A DNA stretch of 64,000 nt from Saccharina japonica (taxonomy: Eukaryota; Sar; Phaeophyceae; Laminariales; Laminariaceae): contig MEHQ01002227.1 in assembly GCA_008828725.1 (NCBI GenBank), forward strand, positions 110,579 to 174,578, in the 5' to 3' direction. The notes beneath the pieces are model-generated. The model searched no databases and was not told the origin of the DNA. It was given only the letters and a program-made list of their open reading frames with translations. Both the position numbers and the translations under genes were made by a program. Shown here piece after piece: positions 25,203-36,488 of the stretch; positions within the stretch are counted from its first letter, which is position 1; each line of letters starts with the position of its first letter.

Positions 25203-25312
25203 TCAAGGTGTGGTTCGGTTCGGTGCGTTTATTTTTATCGAACCGCATCGATATATTTAAATCCGCACCGCAGGATTAAAAAAAGTAAAACCTGCACCGA
25301 ACCACACCGTTC
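25203..25312. repeat. Foldback built from CGGTTCGGTGCG
   Basis: GGTGTGGTTCGGTTCGGTGC faces GCACCGAACCACACC about 90 bp later. Related CGCACCGCACCG runs recur at 26105-26260, suggesting remnants of one foldback family. Confidence 0.5.
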
Positions 25313-25466
25313 GATCCTCACCAAAAATAAAACACATTGAGAAGGCCTTAAGAGCTCAAAGGCCGCCCGTTGCAGGTTTTCTCCCCTGTCCCCTGCCTTT
25401 TTATAATAGTGGTTATAGTGTAGCCCCCAAGAGGTCAAAGGAGTCCTGATCCCCTATGTTTTTTTT

Positions 25467-25886
25467 TTGTGGATAGAGAGTGGAAAAATCTTGACTTCGG
25501 CCAGCACTAGAGTGCTTTTACATTTCCTGACAGAAAAAAACGGCCACGTGACCGCCACGCGAGGAATGGAATGCTGCCCTACATGCGACGTACGGGAGCT
25601 TCCCGTGCCGGCTGGTGAGCTAGAGCTGTTAGGCTCGAGGTGGATGAATGCCAACGAAGGAAAATACCAGTGCTCGGTACACAGTAGCGAAAAGGGTGCC
25701 TGCGGGGCGATGCCAGGTCGAGAGACCTGCAGCTCCTGGAGACAAGCCCGACAGGGAGCCATCGGCTGCTGCCATGATGCTACATATTACATATACGTCT
25801 CACAAGGTGGGCATACCTGGAACATGTGGTGCTTGCCACGGTGTCCCGTGAGGTCGCTCCTTTTATCAGCTGCAATCTACGTATGA
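25467..25886 (+). other. Unrecognised Cys-rich open frame
   Basis: A 139-codon frame holds a Cys-rich middle (MECCPTCDVRELPVPAGELE, then further single and paired Cys) with a zinc-finger-like C-x-x-C. The frame has an ATG but no recognised family, and it sits between foldback repeats. It could be a small exon, a transposon zinc-finger remnant, or chance. Confidence 0.2.
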
Positions 25887-27334
25887 ATCGGCCATTTTTT
25901 TCAACCAAATACCGGGTGTGATGGAGACAGTGATCAATGGCCTCTTCGTTTGGAAACCCATGAGTCGATCTTCATCGTAGAATAAAAACAAATGAAGCAC
26001 GCAGGTTGACTACAAATCTTCCGCCTAGAACCCCTCGCCTTTAAAATCAGGTTGTTTGCCACGATGCGGCGCGGTTTTAACCGTGTTTAACCGAACTACA
26101 TCGTACACCGTACGACTTCAAATCGCACCGCACCGCACCGTAGTAAAAATTACAAATAATTTCCGCTCTGGACAACACCGTACCCTTCTCAAGTACTAAA
26201 GTCCGCGCCGCATCGCTCCGAAGGATTCTGTACATGTAAAACTCCGCACCGCGGTCTAGTGCTAAACCGCGGAAAACCTCGCTTTATACATACCAGTATG
26301 CGTTGTATGTATCAGTGTAATATGCATTTTTTGCACATTGCCATGCATTTCTCTTCTGGCCGCAGGTTTTTTCTCGCGTTCTCGACTGCGTGGCGCGCAG
26401 GGGCCCGTGTATACACCACGACGCAAGTTGTGGGTCCCCGCCGGGCTCTGTGGCGCGTTCTCTGGGCGTTCAGCGTCGCTAAATATGGCAAGCAATCGCG
26501 GGATGGCGTTCCTTCTAGCCAGGGCCAAGCAGGTCCATGGAACCCCCAAACCGTCACGTTTTCACGTTTTCACCTCTGCTGCCGTTCTGCTGTTTCTGAA
26601 GTAAAACAGCCCACCGTAGCCCTCAAAGGCTAGGTAGCCACGGTACAACACGGTACAAAACAGCCGCGATTCAAGTTTTTGCCTTTGTGCCAGCCACGAA
26701 CGGTGCTTATGCGTGTGTGTGTGCTTGAGTACGCGCGCGTGTGTGTATGTAATGTATGCCATCTTCGGGTCTTGCAGCAGTAGGAACCAGGAACACAGAA
26801 GTCAGTCTCAACGAGACAGGTGCGATATCAGTTTTTTTTTTTCTATAATATCTGCTGCTTTGCTGCGTACATACCTGTGCAAAACCACACCGCAAGTTGT
26901 TTTGGACGTTGTGGCAGCCATGCTAAAACAGTAGCCGCAATTCAAGGTATGTATTTCGTGACAACTACTAACGGTGCTTCTGGTGTGGATGCGTATGTGT
27001 GTGGGCGTGCTATCCTTAACACGACAAGATGGGTGATTCGAACCCACGTTTCCTCTGGATATCAAAAGCATCCACGCACTACAGAATAATGATAGCAGTA
27101 CAACAGCAACAGCTGCGTTACACCACCAGCGAACTTCGCACAGGCTGATATATGCTACCTGGTACGTGTTATATAGGAACACCTGCGTTCCCCTTTCCAA
27201 CTTGGGGCACCCCGGGATTTGAAGTCAACCACACCCCGAAGGGAGGGGAATCCTAACCCTGTACTGTACCTGGTATATTATACCAAGAGACACTAATCCG
27301 GGCTCAGGCTGGATTTCTTATGTTTTCCTTTGCT

Positions 27335-27583
27335 TAGGGTCGTTCTTATCGGAGCCCTAAATTTCCAAATTTTCCATGTTTTTTTTCGCGCAATTTTTTA
27401 GATTTCCATTTTTTCCATTTTTTTTTCCCCATTTATTGGAACGTGAAGCCTTCCAAACATTTTGCCCTCTGAAGAATTTCCAATATTTCCATAATTTCCA
27501 AGATTTCCAAGATTTCCTTCTTTTTTTTGGAAAAAAATATTGGAAATTATGGAAAAAAGCTGCTCGATAAGAATGGCCCTTAG
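27335..27583. mobile_element. Possible MITE with 20-bp inverted ends
   Basis: AGGGTCGTTCTTATCGGAGC at the left is an imperfect reverse complement of GCTCGATAAGAATGGCCCT at the right. The interior is T-rich then A-rich (ATTTCCAAGATTTCC) and could form a long foldback. Confidence 0.5.
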
Positions 27584-28257
27584 CCTCTTCGATATCGAGC
27601 TCACTCTGAATTTCACTAGATAGACATCGAGCCGATAAAAGGTGAACATTGTTACTGTTACTGTAAGTAGTACTATTAATATAAAATCTCGACGGCGGCA
27701 AGCAGCAGGGCTAACCGAAGGCACCGGGGCTTCGCCCCAGGGAAAACACATTTTCGTACTTTGCAGCGGAAACCCAGCCTGGAAAGTGTTTTTGGAAGCC
27801 TGCCTGTTTTTTTTTATCATGGGTGTCCTGTACTGTTCGTACGCAAGAGGAAACTACTGTAGTACGTAAAAGGCACTACGTACTGATGTAGGAACTGCTG
27901 GGTGCCGTGCCCCGTGCGACATGCGTGTGGTATTCGTGCGTATGCATCGTTCTGCATACAATGTCATGGTCCCATCTCAACAGGCCAGTGTCGATAGAAC
28001 GCTGCTCTCTTCATACCAGGCATATCTTTTGGTCATAGAGCATAGGTTATGTAGGAATCACCGTAGCAGACTATCCACGATACAACAGCTATGTGTAACT
28101 ATGTCGCACAGACTAGACAATATCAGTTTTTCAATTTTGCTTGTACAAGCACTATCATGTGATCGCGATTGTACTTCTGAAACTGGCTTCAAATCAATTA
28201 CAGTACATACTATACAGAGTAGCAAAGTTCGTCAGAGTACCAGAACCTCCGAGTATC

Positions 28258-28435
28258 AGTCACGTCAGCTTTCGGTGCCCTAGGGACTCGCGAGGACTCA
28301 GTCATTTCAACTTTCAGTACCCTAGGGGCTCGTGAGGGATCAGTCATTTCAGCTTTCCGTACCCTGGGGACTCGCGAGGACTCAGCCATTCTAGCTTTTG
28401 GTACCCTGGGGACTCAGTACTTCAAAATGACTCGG
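28258..28435. repeat. GGACTCGCGAGGACTC minisatellite, block 1
   Basis: About four units of roughly 43-46 bp share ACTCGCGAGGACTCAGTCAT, TTCAGCTTT and GGTACCCTGGGG. It ends with GGGACTCAGTACTTCAAAAT and GACTCGGGACTCGCGAGTC. Confidence 0.85.
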
Positions 28436-28603
28436 GACTCGCGAGTCAATGACTGAGTCCCTTCCCTGTGACTGGTACTGGTAGTCTGACGACTGCAGTT
28501 TTTCAGTAAAGGGCTATGACAAAATACACAAGAAACAAAAAAAACGTACATACTCGTGTTACCAGGTGTTACATGTATTTTCTTTTCGTTTGACCCGTTG
28601 GCT

Positions 28604-28915
28604 CGGTGTTCGCGAGGACTCAGTCATTTCAGCTTCTCATAGCCTTGGGATTCTCGAGACTCAGTTATTTCAGCTGCTGGTACCCTGGGGACTCGCGAGG
28701 ACTCAGTCATATCAGTTTATGGTACCCTGGCAACTCGCGAGAACTCAGCCATTTCAGCTTGCAGCACCCTGGGGACTCGCGAGGGCGCAATCATTTCTTC
28801 ATTCAGCTTCTGGTACCCTGGGGAACTCGCGAGGACTCAGTCGTTTCAGCTTCTGGTACCCTGGGGACTCAGTACTCCAAAATGACTCGGACTCGCGAGT
28901 CAATTACCGAGTCTC
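28604..28915. repeat. GGACTCGCGAGGACTC minisatellite, block 2
   Basis: About seven units of the same repeat as block 1, closing with the same terminal segment (GGGACTCAGTACTCCAAAAT). The shared ending suggests one block was copied from the other. Confidence 0.85.
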
Positions 28916-30034
28916 GAAGACTCGGACTCGGACTCTGACGACTTTTGCAGAGTACTCGCAGTACATATAGATAGTCCCCGCCACCCGAGGGTATAATACC
29001 ATCACGTACATACGCCGTACCTGGCATTAGTCTCCTACTGCTATATAAAAAGTTACAAGAACAGTAAGTAAGGGACGGGCGGCCGAGCGACTCAATTCAA
29101 GAGCAGTCTCTGGAGACTAAAGGCAAGCGTGTACAGTCAGTATTGTTTGAGGTGGTGGCTGGCGGTGCTACGTGTAGAAGTCGTATGTATGATACCAGCC
29201 AGCACGGAGAAACGAAGGGGTGGCCCTTGCCGCAAGCATCCTATCGTACTATCGTACTCGCACCTTGATACCTTGCCGTACGATGGTAAATGCCGCCAAA
29301 CAATACGCCATCATGAAAGTACTGAATGTTGAGAATGTTTGTCATATCAAACATGCATGCACAGCATACGTACGGCGGATCCACAGCAGCAGCGGCAGTG
29401 TCGCGAATCGCAAGTTACGAAGCGTTTTGGCTGACGTGCAGTGGCACCACAACTCGAGCTCGCCCTGACTGATCTTGCGCGCCAAGCACGAAGAACGTGC
29501 CCGCACGATACGTATGCATACCATACGTACCTGTGGTACATCACAGCAATGTTGGGCGCACATTCTTCTACTCCCCACGTCATCCTGGCAGAGCGACGAA
29601 GTGCATCTACGTACGAGTACGTAGTGTCTACGGTACTGCTGATGCCTTTGTTGCTTTGCGTTGCTGTTTCGTTGATTGTGCTCACCTCTTCGCACGTTTC
29701 GTTTCTCTGGTCCTCTGATTCGTGCAGCAGCGATTGAGTCGCTTGGAGTAAGACTGCTGTGGTACTGTTGCGCTTGGGCGTGCGACATATATACCATATA
29801 TACCACAGGATCCCAGATCCCTCCCAGAGCAACGGAGAAAGGGGCGCGGGCGGGCTGGAGGCTGGAAGCTTGAAGGGGAAACGCCGAAAAAACGAAAAAA
29901 AGGATCCCGGAAATCGAAAATCGGACGTATGTTTCCATATATTGCGAGGCGTTCTGGTTCTATTCCATCAGCCCGAACCCGAACCGCGTGTTTGACCCTT
30001 GGTTGAACTGTTTCAACCATAAATATGCATCAAC
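28916..30034. other. Upstream of Galpha
   Basis: The Galpha promoter and any 5' non-coding exon should lie here or further left. Open frames on both strands at 29342-29938 overlap one another and show no domain. No core promoter motif can be assigned. Confidence 0.5.
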
Positions 30035-30304
30035 ATGTCTGTTGCTCTCTCGACGTGTCCATCAAGAAAGTGTCCATGGAAACAGGCGGGGTCTTTCCGA
30101 ATTTCATCTCGGGCTTCTTGTCTGCTGTGGACTGCGACTGGCATAAAGAGAAAACCTAAATTGCAAAATTGCGCTCCACCTATTCGTACGGCTCACTACC
30201 ACAGCAGCAGCAGCAGCAGCAGCAGCAGGAGCAGGAGCAGCAGGAGGAGGAAGCCTCTCCGGCGTCGCAGAACGAGGCAGCCCTCGCAAAACAAAGGACT
30301 CATC
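30035..30304 (+). other. In-frame upstream extension of Galpha exon 1 with CAG-repeat segment
   Basis: The exon 1 frame stays open for 90 codons upstream to an ATG at 30035. It encodes a basic, Ser/Arg-rich segment whose poly-Ser run comes from a CAG repeat (30201-30250) read in the AGC frame. If used, it would bury the MGC lipidation signal inside the protein. Start context at 30035 is weaker (T at +4). The simplest reading is 5' UTR with a microsatellite; an alternative N-terminus is possible but unproven. Confidence 0.35.
30201..30250. repeat. (CAG)n in Galpha 5' region
   Basis: CAG units with GAG interruptions just upstream of the Galpha start codon. Confidence 0.95.
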
Positions 30305-30406
30305 ATGGGGTGTGCGTCGTCGAACAACGCACAACAAGAACCGCCCACTAATCACGTGGATGTGGAGTTGGCTGAGGCGGCCGAGGCGGAGCGCTATCAT
30401 TTCAAG
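30305..30406 (+). CDS. Galpha exon 1: lipidated N-terminus (residues 1-34)
   Basis: The exon encodes MGCASSNN... through HFK. Gly2 followed by Cys3 is the classic N-myristoylation plus palmitoylation signal of Galpha subunits, which anchors them to the plasma membrane. The acidic AEAAEAE stretch fits the N-terminal helix that contacts Gbeta-gamma. The start was chosen because the MGC signal must be N-terminal and the context is strong (A at -3, G at +4). It ends in phase 0 at AAG|GTCGGT. An upstream in-frame ATG exists at 30035 and is treated separately. Exon 1 is less conserved than the catalytic exons, so the call rests on the MGC signal and a clean phase-0 join to exon 2. Confidence 0.75.
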
Positions 30407-31010
30407 GTCGGTCTGTCTCTTCTCCCTGAAACGACGCTATAATAACTGCTTTGCCTGCGAGTCCAACCAAACCATCCCTAATGATACGCCGAGGGACCTC
30501 CCCGTCCGCTCTCGGCGGGGCGGATACCGTTGCTCCGTCTGGCAGCAAGTAGCCTGCTGTGCAATCCGTTAGCTTTTGTTCGAGAGAGGCAAGCAGGGGG
30601 GCATGTGTCGGAGTGGGGCTGCTATAGGTACAGGTCAGAAGTGTACGCGTACTGCTTGTATATAGTAGTAGCTGTTGTTTTTGGTTGTACATATACGCAA
30701 TCCCGCACAAAACTTACGATTTCTGCTCCGTATGTACGACTTCTACTTTAGTTTCTGCATATTTTTAGTGGAAAGTGGAAAAGTTCAGGACAGCAGCGCT
30801 GCCTCTTGTGTCTTCGGAGATTGCCCTTGCAGCCTTGTTGTTGATTGATCTCTCGCGAAAGTGCTACACTGGCAGTGTTGGGGGGAAGCGGCTGGCCGCC
30901 GATGGTGTCGCGCTTGCGCTTGCAACCTTGCCCTGCGTCCGGGTGTTAGTTGGCGTCGCGACCGGGGTCGATCGGTGTGCCGACCCCCCCCCCCCCCCTT
31001 TCCTCGACAG

Positions 31011-31119
31011 GTCTTGCTTTTGGGGGCGGGGGAGTCGGGAAAGAGCACCTTCGGCAAGCAGCTCAAGATGCTCACAAAGGGGAGCCTTGCGGAGGGAGAG
31101 AAGGTGCTCTATCGAAAAG
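31011..31119 (+). CDS. Galpha exon 2: P-loop (residues 35-71)
   Basis: The exon encodes VLLLGAGESGKSTFGKQLK and runs on through GEKVLYRK. GAGESGKST is the invariant Galpha G1/P-loop that wraps the nucleotide phosphates; Lys45 and Ser46 are the phosphate- and Mg2+-binding residues. The following helix alpha-1 and the linker to the helical domain match the family. The acceptor is a C/T tract ending CGACAG and the donor is AAAAG|GTGAGT. The exon enters in phase 0 and leaves after one base of codon 71. Intron 1 (604 bp) has a C homopolymer close to the acceptor, and a GA-rich microsatellite lies just past the donor. Confidence 0.96.
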
Positions 31120-31150
31120 GTGAGTGTGTGAGGTGTGAGTGAGAGAGAGG

Positions 31151-31183
<33 letters not shown>

Positions 31184-31460
31184 CGAGTAGCCCAACTAAC
31201 GGCCAGCCAAGCATGTCAAGCGTCAAGCATGCCCACGTGTCTGGCTTCGCACGAAGGAAATCTGTTGTACAGCAGCAGTACTACCGCCTGTACGAGTAGT
31301 ACCTTGTATTAATAGTAGTCTCACCGCACACTCGCACGCACACTCTTACAGTCACGAAGAACGTACTGAAGGCTGCACGCGATATATTTTACGGTCCGCG
31401 GTACATACACCACTTTTTGGAACGAGCCGCAAAGCTAAAGCTTGGGCGCGACCGCAAAAT

Positions 31461-31492
31461 ACAGCAGCAGCAGCAGCGGCGGCGGCGGCGGT

Positions 31493-31529
<37 letters not shown>
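31461..31529. repeat. (CAG)n/(CGG)n microsatellite in Galpha intron 2
   Basis: CAG units, then GGC units, then CAG units again. Confidence 0.95.
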
Positions 31530-32294
31530 AGTGCCCCTACGAATACCGGTGTTCGATGAAGGATTAGGATTGGTTCAGATTGGTTGATTATTTAGTTCGG
31601 CAAAGAAAAACGTGAAGTCCCTCTTGCTTCATTTGTTACCTCTCGATCTATCGATACGTTTTGAGCTTTACGTACCGTACACGGTATCCCACGACTGACA
31701 CGGCAAATAAGCTGCTCGTGCGCGTACGCGTTCCATAAATAAATTGACAGCCACTTGAAGCTTCTGTGTAACAACAGCTGCAGTGAGAGCAGTAATGGCA
31801 CCAAATCTAGTCAATCATATATATAGCGGAGCTGGTGAGCTTGAGCTGTTGGTAACTTCGTAGTTGGTAAAGCAGCAGCAGCAGCATGGTACAATACTAC
31901 TGTAGGTGTTCGGCAGTCTCGTCCTTGCATGTCTCTGTTTTACGAATCATGTCGTGAACCGTACGTTCCTGTTGGAGATCACCACCCGCAATGAGCCAAC
32001 TCGGTCCACTTCCTACGCATCCTCCTCTGACGGCGGCAAGGGTGACGGGAGTGACCCTCGGAGAGCCAGCGTACCACCTGGCCCAGCGAAGCCAACACGT
32101 TGCCCACGTCGTGCTCGGTGGTGTACCTATAATAGCAAGTTTGGGTCCCGGGGCGGGGGGGGGGGGGGGGTCGAACCACGACTTGGAAGGCATGCATGCC
32201 CGTTAGAGGCGCCGCCGCCTCTGGTGCTGGTGCTGGTCGTGGTACGGGTGCTGCTGTTGGTGAACGATTGTATTAATTCAACAAACAAGAACAG

Positions 32295-32295
<1 letters not shown>

Positions 32296-32332
<37 letters not shown>

Positions 32333-32347
32333 GCCGCCGCCGCCGCA
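32296..32347. repeat. (CAG)n/(CCG)n microsatellite in Galpha intron 2
   Basis: About 12 CAG units passing into CCG units. Confidence 0.95.
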
Positions 32348-33376
32348 GTCGGCGGCAGTGGCAGCAAGCATTCGGACCCCGAGGGTCTGAACCGCCTTGT
32401 TTCATGCTTCTACATTCGTCTCTTTCTTCTCTCTTCCCTGCACACATGTTCATCGTATACCGCCTCCTTGTGTACCACCAGGCACATATCGTGCACATCT
32501 TATGAATACATCGTGTGGTGTCATTCGTGGTCATGGTTCAGGCAGCAGGTGATTGCTTGCCACTTGCCACACACCAGCACACACTGCTGTGTTAAAGGTA
32601 CACCTGTATACGTGATATTTGATACCGTATCCGGTACGACTATATCGTTCCGGTACGTACATAGCATAGCAATAGGAGGCGTATCGTATCGTTTTTTTTC
32701 GACTTTTGACCACTCACCCAGGTTACAAGGTTATAGGTTATGATATAGGTTATGTACGGGGGGTGGGTGCTTGCGGGTTCGGGTTGCGGGGACTCTTGGG
32801 TCCCACAAGGCTTTTCTTCGTCGCCGGATGCACTTATTCATTCACAGCTGCTCATTCATACTGGTCATTGCTCCACGTACCGTATCTGTGGGGTACTTGG
32901 TTCGTATCATATTTGCTGATTTACGACGAAGTACCTGGTACTACACGAGTACAACTTCATACCAGCTTCATACGTACACGACCGTACGTACAGACAACAC
33001 CATAATCGTAACCCTTTTGAACCTGGGGTAGAGAAGGAAAAAGCGACAAAAGCGATGGCGAGTCGAGGCGAGTTCGGTATTTTATTATTTTCGGCCGTCT
33101 GTATACGAGGATAAGAGGTATATTCTGCATTGCTGCGCGTGTCGTTACAACTCCTTGCCTTGTACTTATAGGGGCTCAGCTTTATTAGGACTCAGTTCGG
33201 GCACTTGACGAAAGAAACCCAGCCACCCGAGCTGCTTCCTTGGGGCGATGCAGTAACCGTCTTTCTCGATAGATCGGCACTTTCACTCCAAAAACAACAT
33301 ACTATACGCAATTCGTATATACGTACAGCAGTTGTTGTAACTTTTGAATAAATGAGTTTTGGAGTTCGAGTATAAA

Positions 33377-33487
33377 TATTACTGGGTACGGTAGTAAATA
33401 GCACCAAACATTGTTAGTAAAAACACGTAAATATGTTGGTTTTTGTGTCTAACGCAGGTCCTGTTTACTAGGGTCCCCCCTAGTAAC
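33377..33487 (-). mobile_element. TATTACGG MITE, copy 4
   Basis: A reversed copy in Galpha intron 2, from TATTACTGGGTACGGTAG to GGGTCCCCCCTAGTAACA. Confidence 0.7.
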
Positions 33488-33888
33488 ACATACATACTTG
33501 CCGACGTCCTGGCGACGCGTATACTGCTTGTACGTTGCACCTGGTATGCGTGTGATGAAAAAGAACAATGCATGGCAGTTACGTACGTATGGATTGTATA
33601 CGTTCCTGGCACCTCGAATATGCTACGTACCTCGGCCATTCTGTCTTTGAACACCGTCGATTTTTTGTTTGAAAACCGAAAATTCAGCACGAACGAGCGA
33701 CAGACGAACGAACGACCAAACGACCAAACGAACCGTTTTTCTTTGTCCTTTTTGCCGCGCGTTGACGGTCCACCTCGCCCGTCGAACGCCCGTCGTCGAC
33801 ACTCGAACAAGGAGGAGGGTCCATACATATATATGTGTTAATATCGTAGTATATGATATATACGATATGTATATGTCAAGTCCATATA

Positions 33889-33959
33889 CCGAAATATAAG
33901 CACCATTTTCATTAGGTGTTAGTATACAAACGATCCTTATGTTCAGGGACAGAGTGGTG
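33889..33959. mobile_element. Stowaway-like MITE, diverged copy
   Basis: ACCGAAATATAAGCACCATT at the left and GGGACAGAGTGG at the right; the left outer end is lost. It lies only 51 bp from the intact copy. Confidence 0.65.
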
Positions 33960-34010
33960 TCTGGTACATATTTCCCGGCAAGTCGTAGTCTACAGCCAGC
34001 ATAATATATA

Positions 34011-34088
34011 CCACTCTGTCCCGAAATATAAGCACCGTTTCATTTAATATTAATGTACAAAAGGTGCTTATATTTCGGGACAGAGTGG
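34011..34088. mobile_element. Stowaway-like MITE, intact hairpin
   Basis: A 78-bp near-perfect hairpin: CCACTCTGTCCCGAAATATA at the left and its reverse complement at the right, flanked by TA on both sides. The terminus resembles plant Stowaway (Tc1/mariner) ends, which also show CCGTCCC-like and AAATATAAG motifs. This is a family resemblance, not proof of origin. Confidence 0.8.
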
Positions 34089-35074
34089 TACTACTAAAAA
34101 GTACCTGCCGGTAGATTGATTCCTTGAGAGCTGCACCTGTGTCACGATTCGGTCACAAATGACTCACTATTTGACTGGGATCGTGTTCGGAGTACAGACT
34201 TTACCATTGTTACGAGTAGTGTTCTTTATGATGTTACGATTTATTAGAGCATTCGCACGCACTCACCCCCCCCAGAAAAGCGAAGCGAATCTTAATCTTT
34301 GGTATAATACGTTACTATGATATGAATACTGCTGTCTGTACCAGAGGGGACTGGGGACGTCACGTTCGGTCTGCAGCGGCAGCAACAGCCAACAGGAGTA
34401 CGTTGACCAGGCTCGCAGACAAATAAAAATAAAAAACGTAATTTATTTACAGCAGTCCGAACATACCTGCATGTATGCCAGGAACACACGTAAGACACAC
34501 TCCCACCCCGAAGCGTAATATTGGCGGCACCGTGATGAGCAGGAGCATTCAGTCAGCGGTGTATATCGCACGATTTGATTTTGGGGGGAACTTAAATGTT
34601 GTTTCTGTCTCGAGTAGTTCCAGTTGTCTGCCCGCTTGCTGCTGGATTTGAGTGTTCTCAGTTGTCAGCTATCAACTGCTTTCAACGCGCGACCCGAATC
34701 AAAGTGGCATACGAGGATAATGGGTGTTGAGGCACAATTTGTCCATGAGCAGTACTGCGCCAAAGCTATTCGTCAAGCCCGACTCGTATGTATCATAGAG
34801 CTTATCAGTTCGTGGGTGGATCTAAAAGGGAAGTTGATGTTGTTGTATCGTATGGTATGTAGTGTAGAGCTTTTCATCCACCATCATCGCTGGACAGTAG
34901 CTAGCTGTAGGGTCTGTGCTCTTCTCTGCTGCGCTCTGCGATGCTTGTCTTCGTAGATCTACATATTCTGTATACGCACAGAGCATCATACTACATCACT
35001 GTACCTGGCTGCAAACAGTAGTATTAATGGTTACCCCAAGACACGATAATTCTGGACTTGACCCATCAAGAATT

Positions 35075-35130
35075 GAAAAATATGTCCTACACTAATTCCA
35101 AGTAATTTGTCCCCAAATTCGTGAGACCAG
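35075..35130. repeat. TTGTCCCC MITE end fragment
   Basis: CTACACTAATTCCAAGTAAT, TTGTCCCCAAATTCG and GACCAGTTCTTAAGG, the same unit as 35848-35911. The left parts of both fragments differ. Confidence 0.6.
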
Positions 35131-35586
35131 TTCTTAAGGTCAAATCGGCATGTCTCGCCTATTAATAGAACAAAACTGTGGAGATGATACGTGCAATACT
35201 TGAGCAATATGATAATATTGTTTCGGCTCGTCACGGGGTGCTCTTAAATCGGGGTACCCAGTTGTGCTTATATTATATTGGTAAAAAATATGCGGCAGAA
35301 GGCACTATTTCAATATTGATAATAGATAATAGCCTTGGGAGCCTCCTCGCACCGCAGACTACTCGTACTGCTGTACTCTTTTTTTTTTTGTTTACATTTT
35401 TTTTTTTTCAAATTTATTTTCTCCATCCCCTTTAATATCTTCGCCCTTTTTTCTCTCCCCCTCTTTACGTCCTTGACCTGATAGTCGTACCATACCTCAA
35501 ATCCGGGGTCTTTACGTAGGCTCTTCTCCTCCCTCCCCAGACTACTATACTTGTACTCTTATTGTACTTATATATGTATCATATCA

Positions 35587-35695
35587 TATTACGGGGGACC
35601 ACAGTAAACAGAACCTACGGTACAAACAAAAACACTTACATTTACTTATTTTTAGTAACGATATTTAGTCCTGTCAACTATGGTCCCCCGTAATA
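35587..35695 (+). mobile_element. TATTACGG MITE, copy 5
   Basis: The cleanest copy, 109 bp. TATTACGGGGGACCACAGTA and CTATGGTCCCCCGTAATA form near-perfect terminal inverted repeats. It lies in Galpha intron 2. Confidence 0.85.
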
Positions 35696-35847
35696 GTCTA
35701 TATATTTTATATTTATGTGCTACGTATGAAGGAGTAAAAAGTAAAATTGATCATTGCGCCGGTTGTTCGGTCGACGAGCTGTGTGAAGTGTTGAAGCGCT
35801 CAATTTTCTTTGAGCAAAATAGGTTTAACCGATTCAGAACTGAGAAA

Positions 35848-35911
35848 CTTGCCCCACACTAATTCCAAGTAGTTTTGTCCCCAAATCGTGGGACCAGTTC
35901 TTAAGGGGTTA
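35848..35911. repeat. TTGTCCCC MITE end fragment
   Basis: CACTAATTCCAAGTAGTTTT then GTCCCCAAATCGTGGGACC and TTCTTAAGGGGTTAA. It is nearly identical to about 35075-35130 and related to the right end of the hairpin at 46015. Confidence 0.65.
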
Positions 35912-36042
35912 AAAAGGCCGATCAACGTCCGAAAAAAAAAATAGCAAAAAAAACGTATTCTTAGTTACACTGCTTCCAGTCCGGAGCCCGTCTCCCCTCT
36001 CTTTTCCCACCTCGCTTTCGTCCCGACGATATACTCGTAGTC

Positions 36043-36488
36043 TATTACGGGACACCCTAGTAAATAGGACTACATAGGACCTACGGTACACACAAAAACC
36101 ATAATATAGTCTATTACGGGACACCATACCAGGGTAGTAAATAGGACCTACGTACGGCACACACAAAAACCATAATATAGTCTATTACGGGACACCATAG
36201 TAAATAGGACCTACGGCACACACAAAAACCATAATATAGTCTATTACGGGACACCATAGTAAATAGGACCTACGGCACACACAAAAACCATAATATAGTC
36301 TATTACGGGACACCATAGTAAATAGGACCTACGGTCTACGGTACACACAAAAACCATAATATAGTCTATTACGGGACACCATAGTAAATAGGACTAAATA
36401 GGACCTACGGTACACACAAAAACCATAATATTTTTGCTATTTTTGCTAACAATATTTGGTCCTATTTACTATGGTCCTCCGTCATTCG
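36043..36488 (+). mobile_element. TATTACGG MITE with tandemly amplified left end
   Basis: The left half of the MITE is repeated six times, with units starting at 36043, 36112, 36183, 36242, 36301 and 36367 (59-71 bp each). Each reads TATTACGGGACACC through CACACAAAAACCATAATATAG. The last unit continues into a normal right half ending CTATGGTCCTCCG. Confidence 0.9.

Larger units (their letters stand above)
24947..28257. other. Intergenic stretch with foldbacks
   Basis: Besides the listed foldbacks and the Cys-rich frame, a GTGTGTGT tract lies near 26715-26750. At about 27030-27050 the - strand reads GTGGGTTCGAATCACC, a tRNA B-box-like sequence without a complete tRNA around it. No gene recognised. 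Confidence 0.5.

Noticed and set aside
27020-27070. tRNA gene on the - strand suggested by GTGGGTTCGAATCACC
   Set aside because: No acceptor or anticodon stem can be completed around it; at most a tRNA-like fragment.
31352-31405. Possible Galpha exon 3 encoding TKNVLKAARDIF after exon 2
   Set aside because: It fits helix A loosely, but no donor leaves the phase needed by exon 4. The 39559-39629 candidate fits in sequence, length, phase and splice sites.
31906-32505. 199-codon frame in Galpha intron 2
   Set aside because: Much of it is CAG/CCG and G-run translation; frames on both strands are open, and it is not needed for the Galpha protein.
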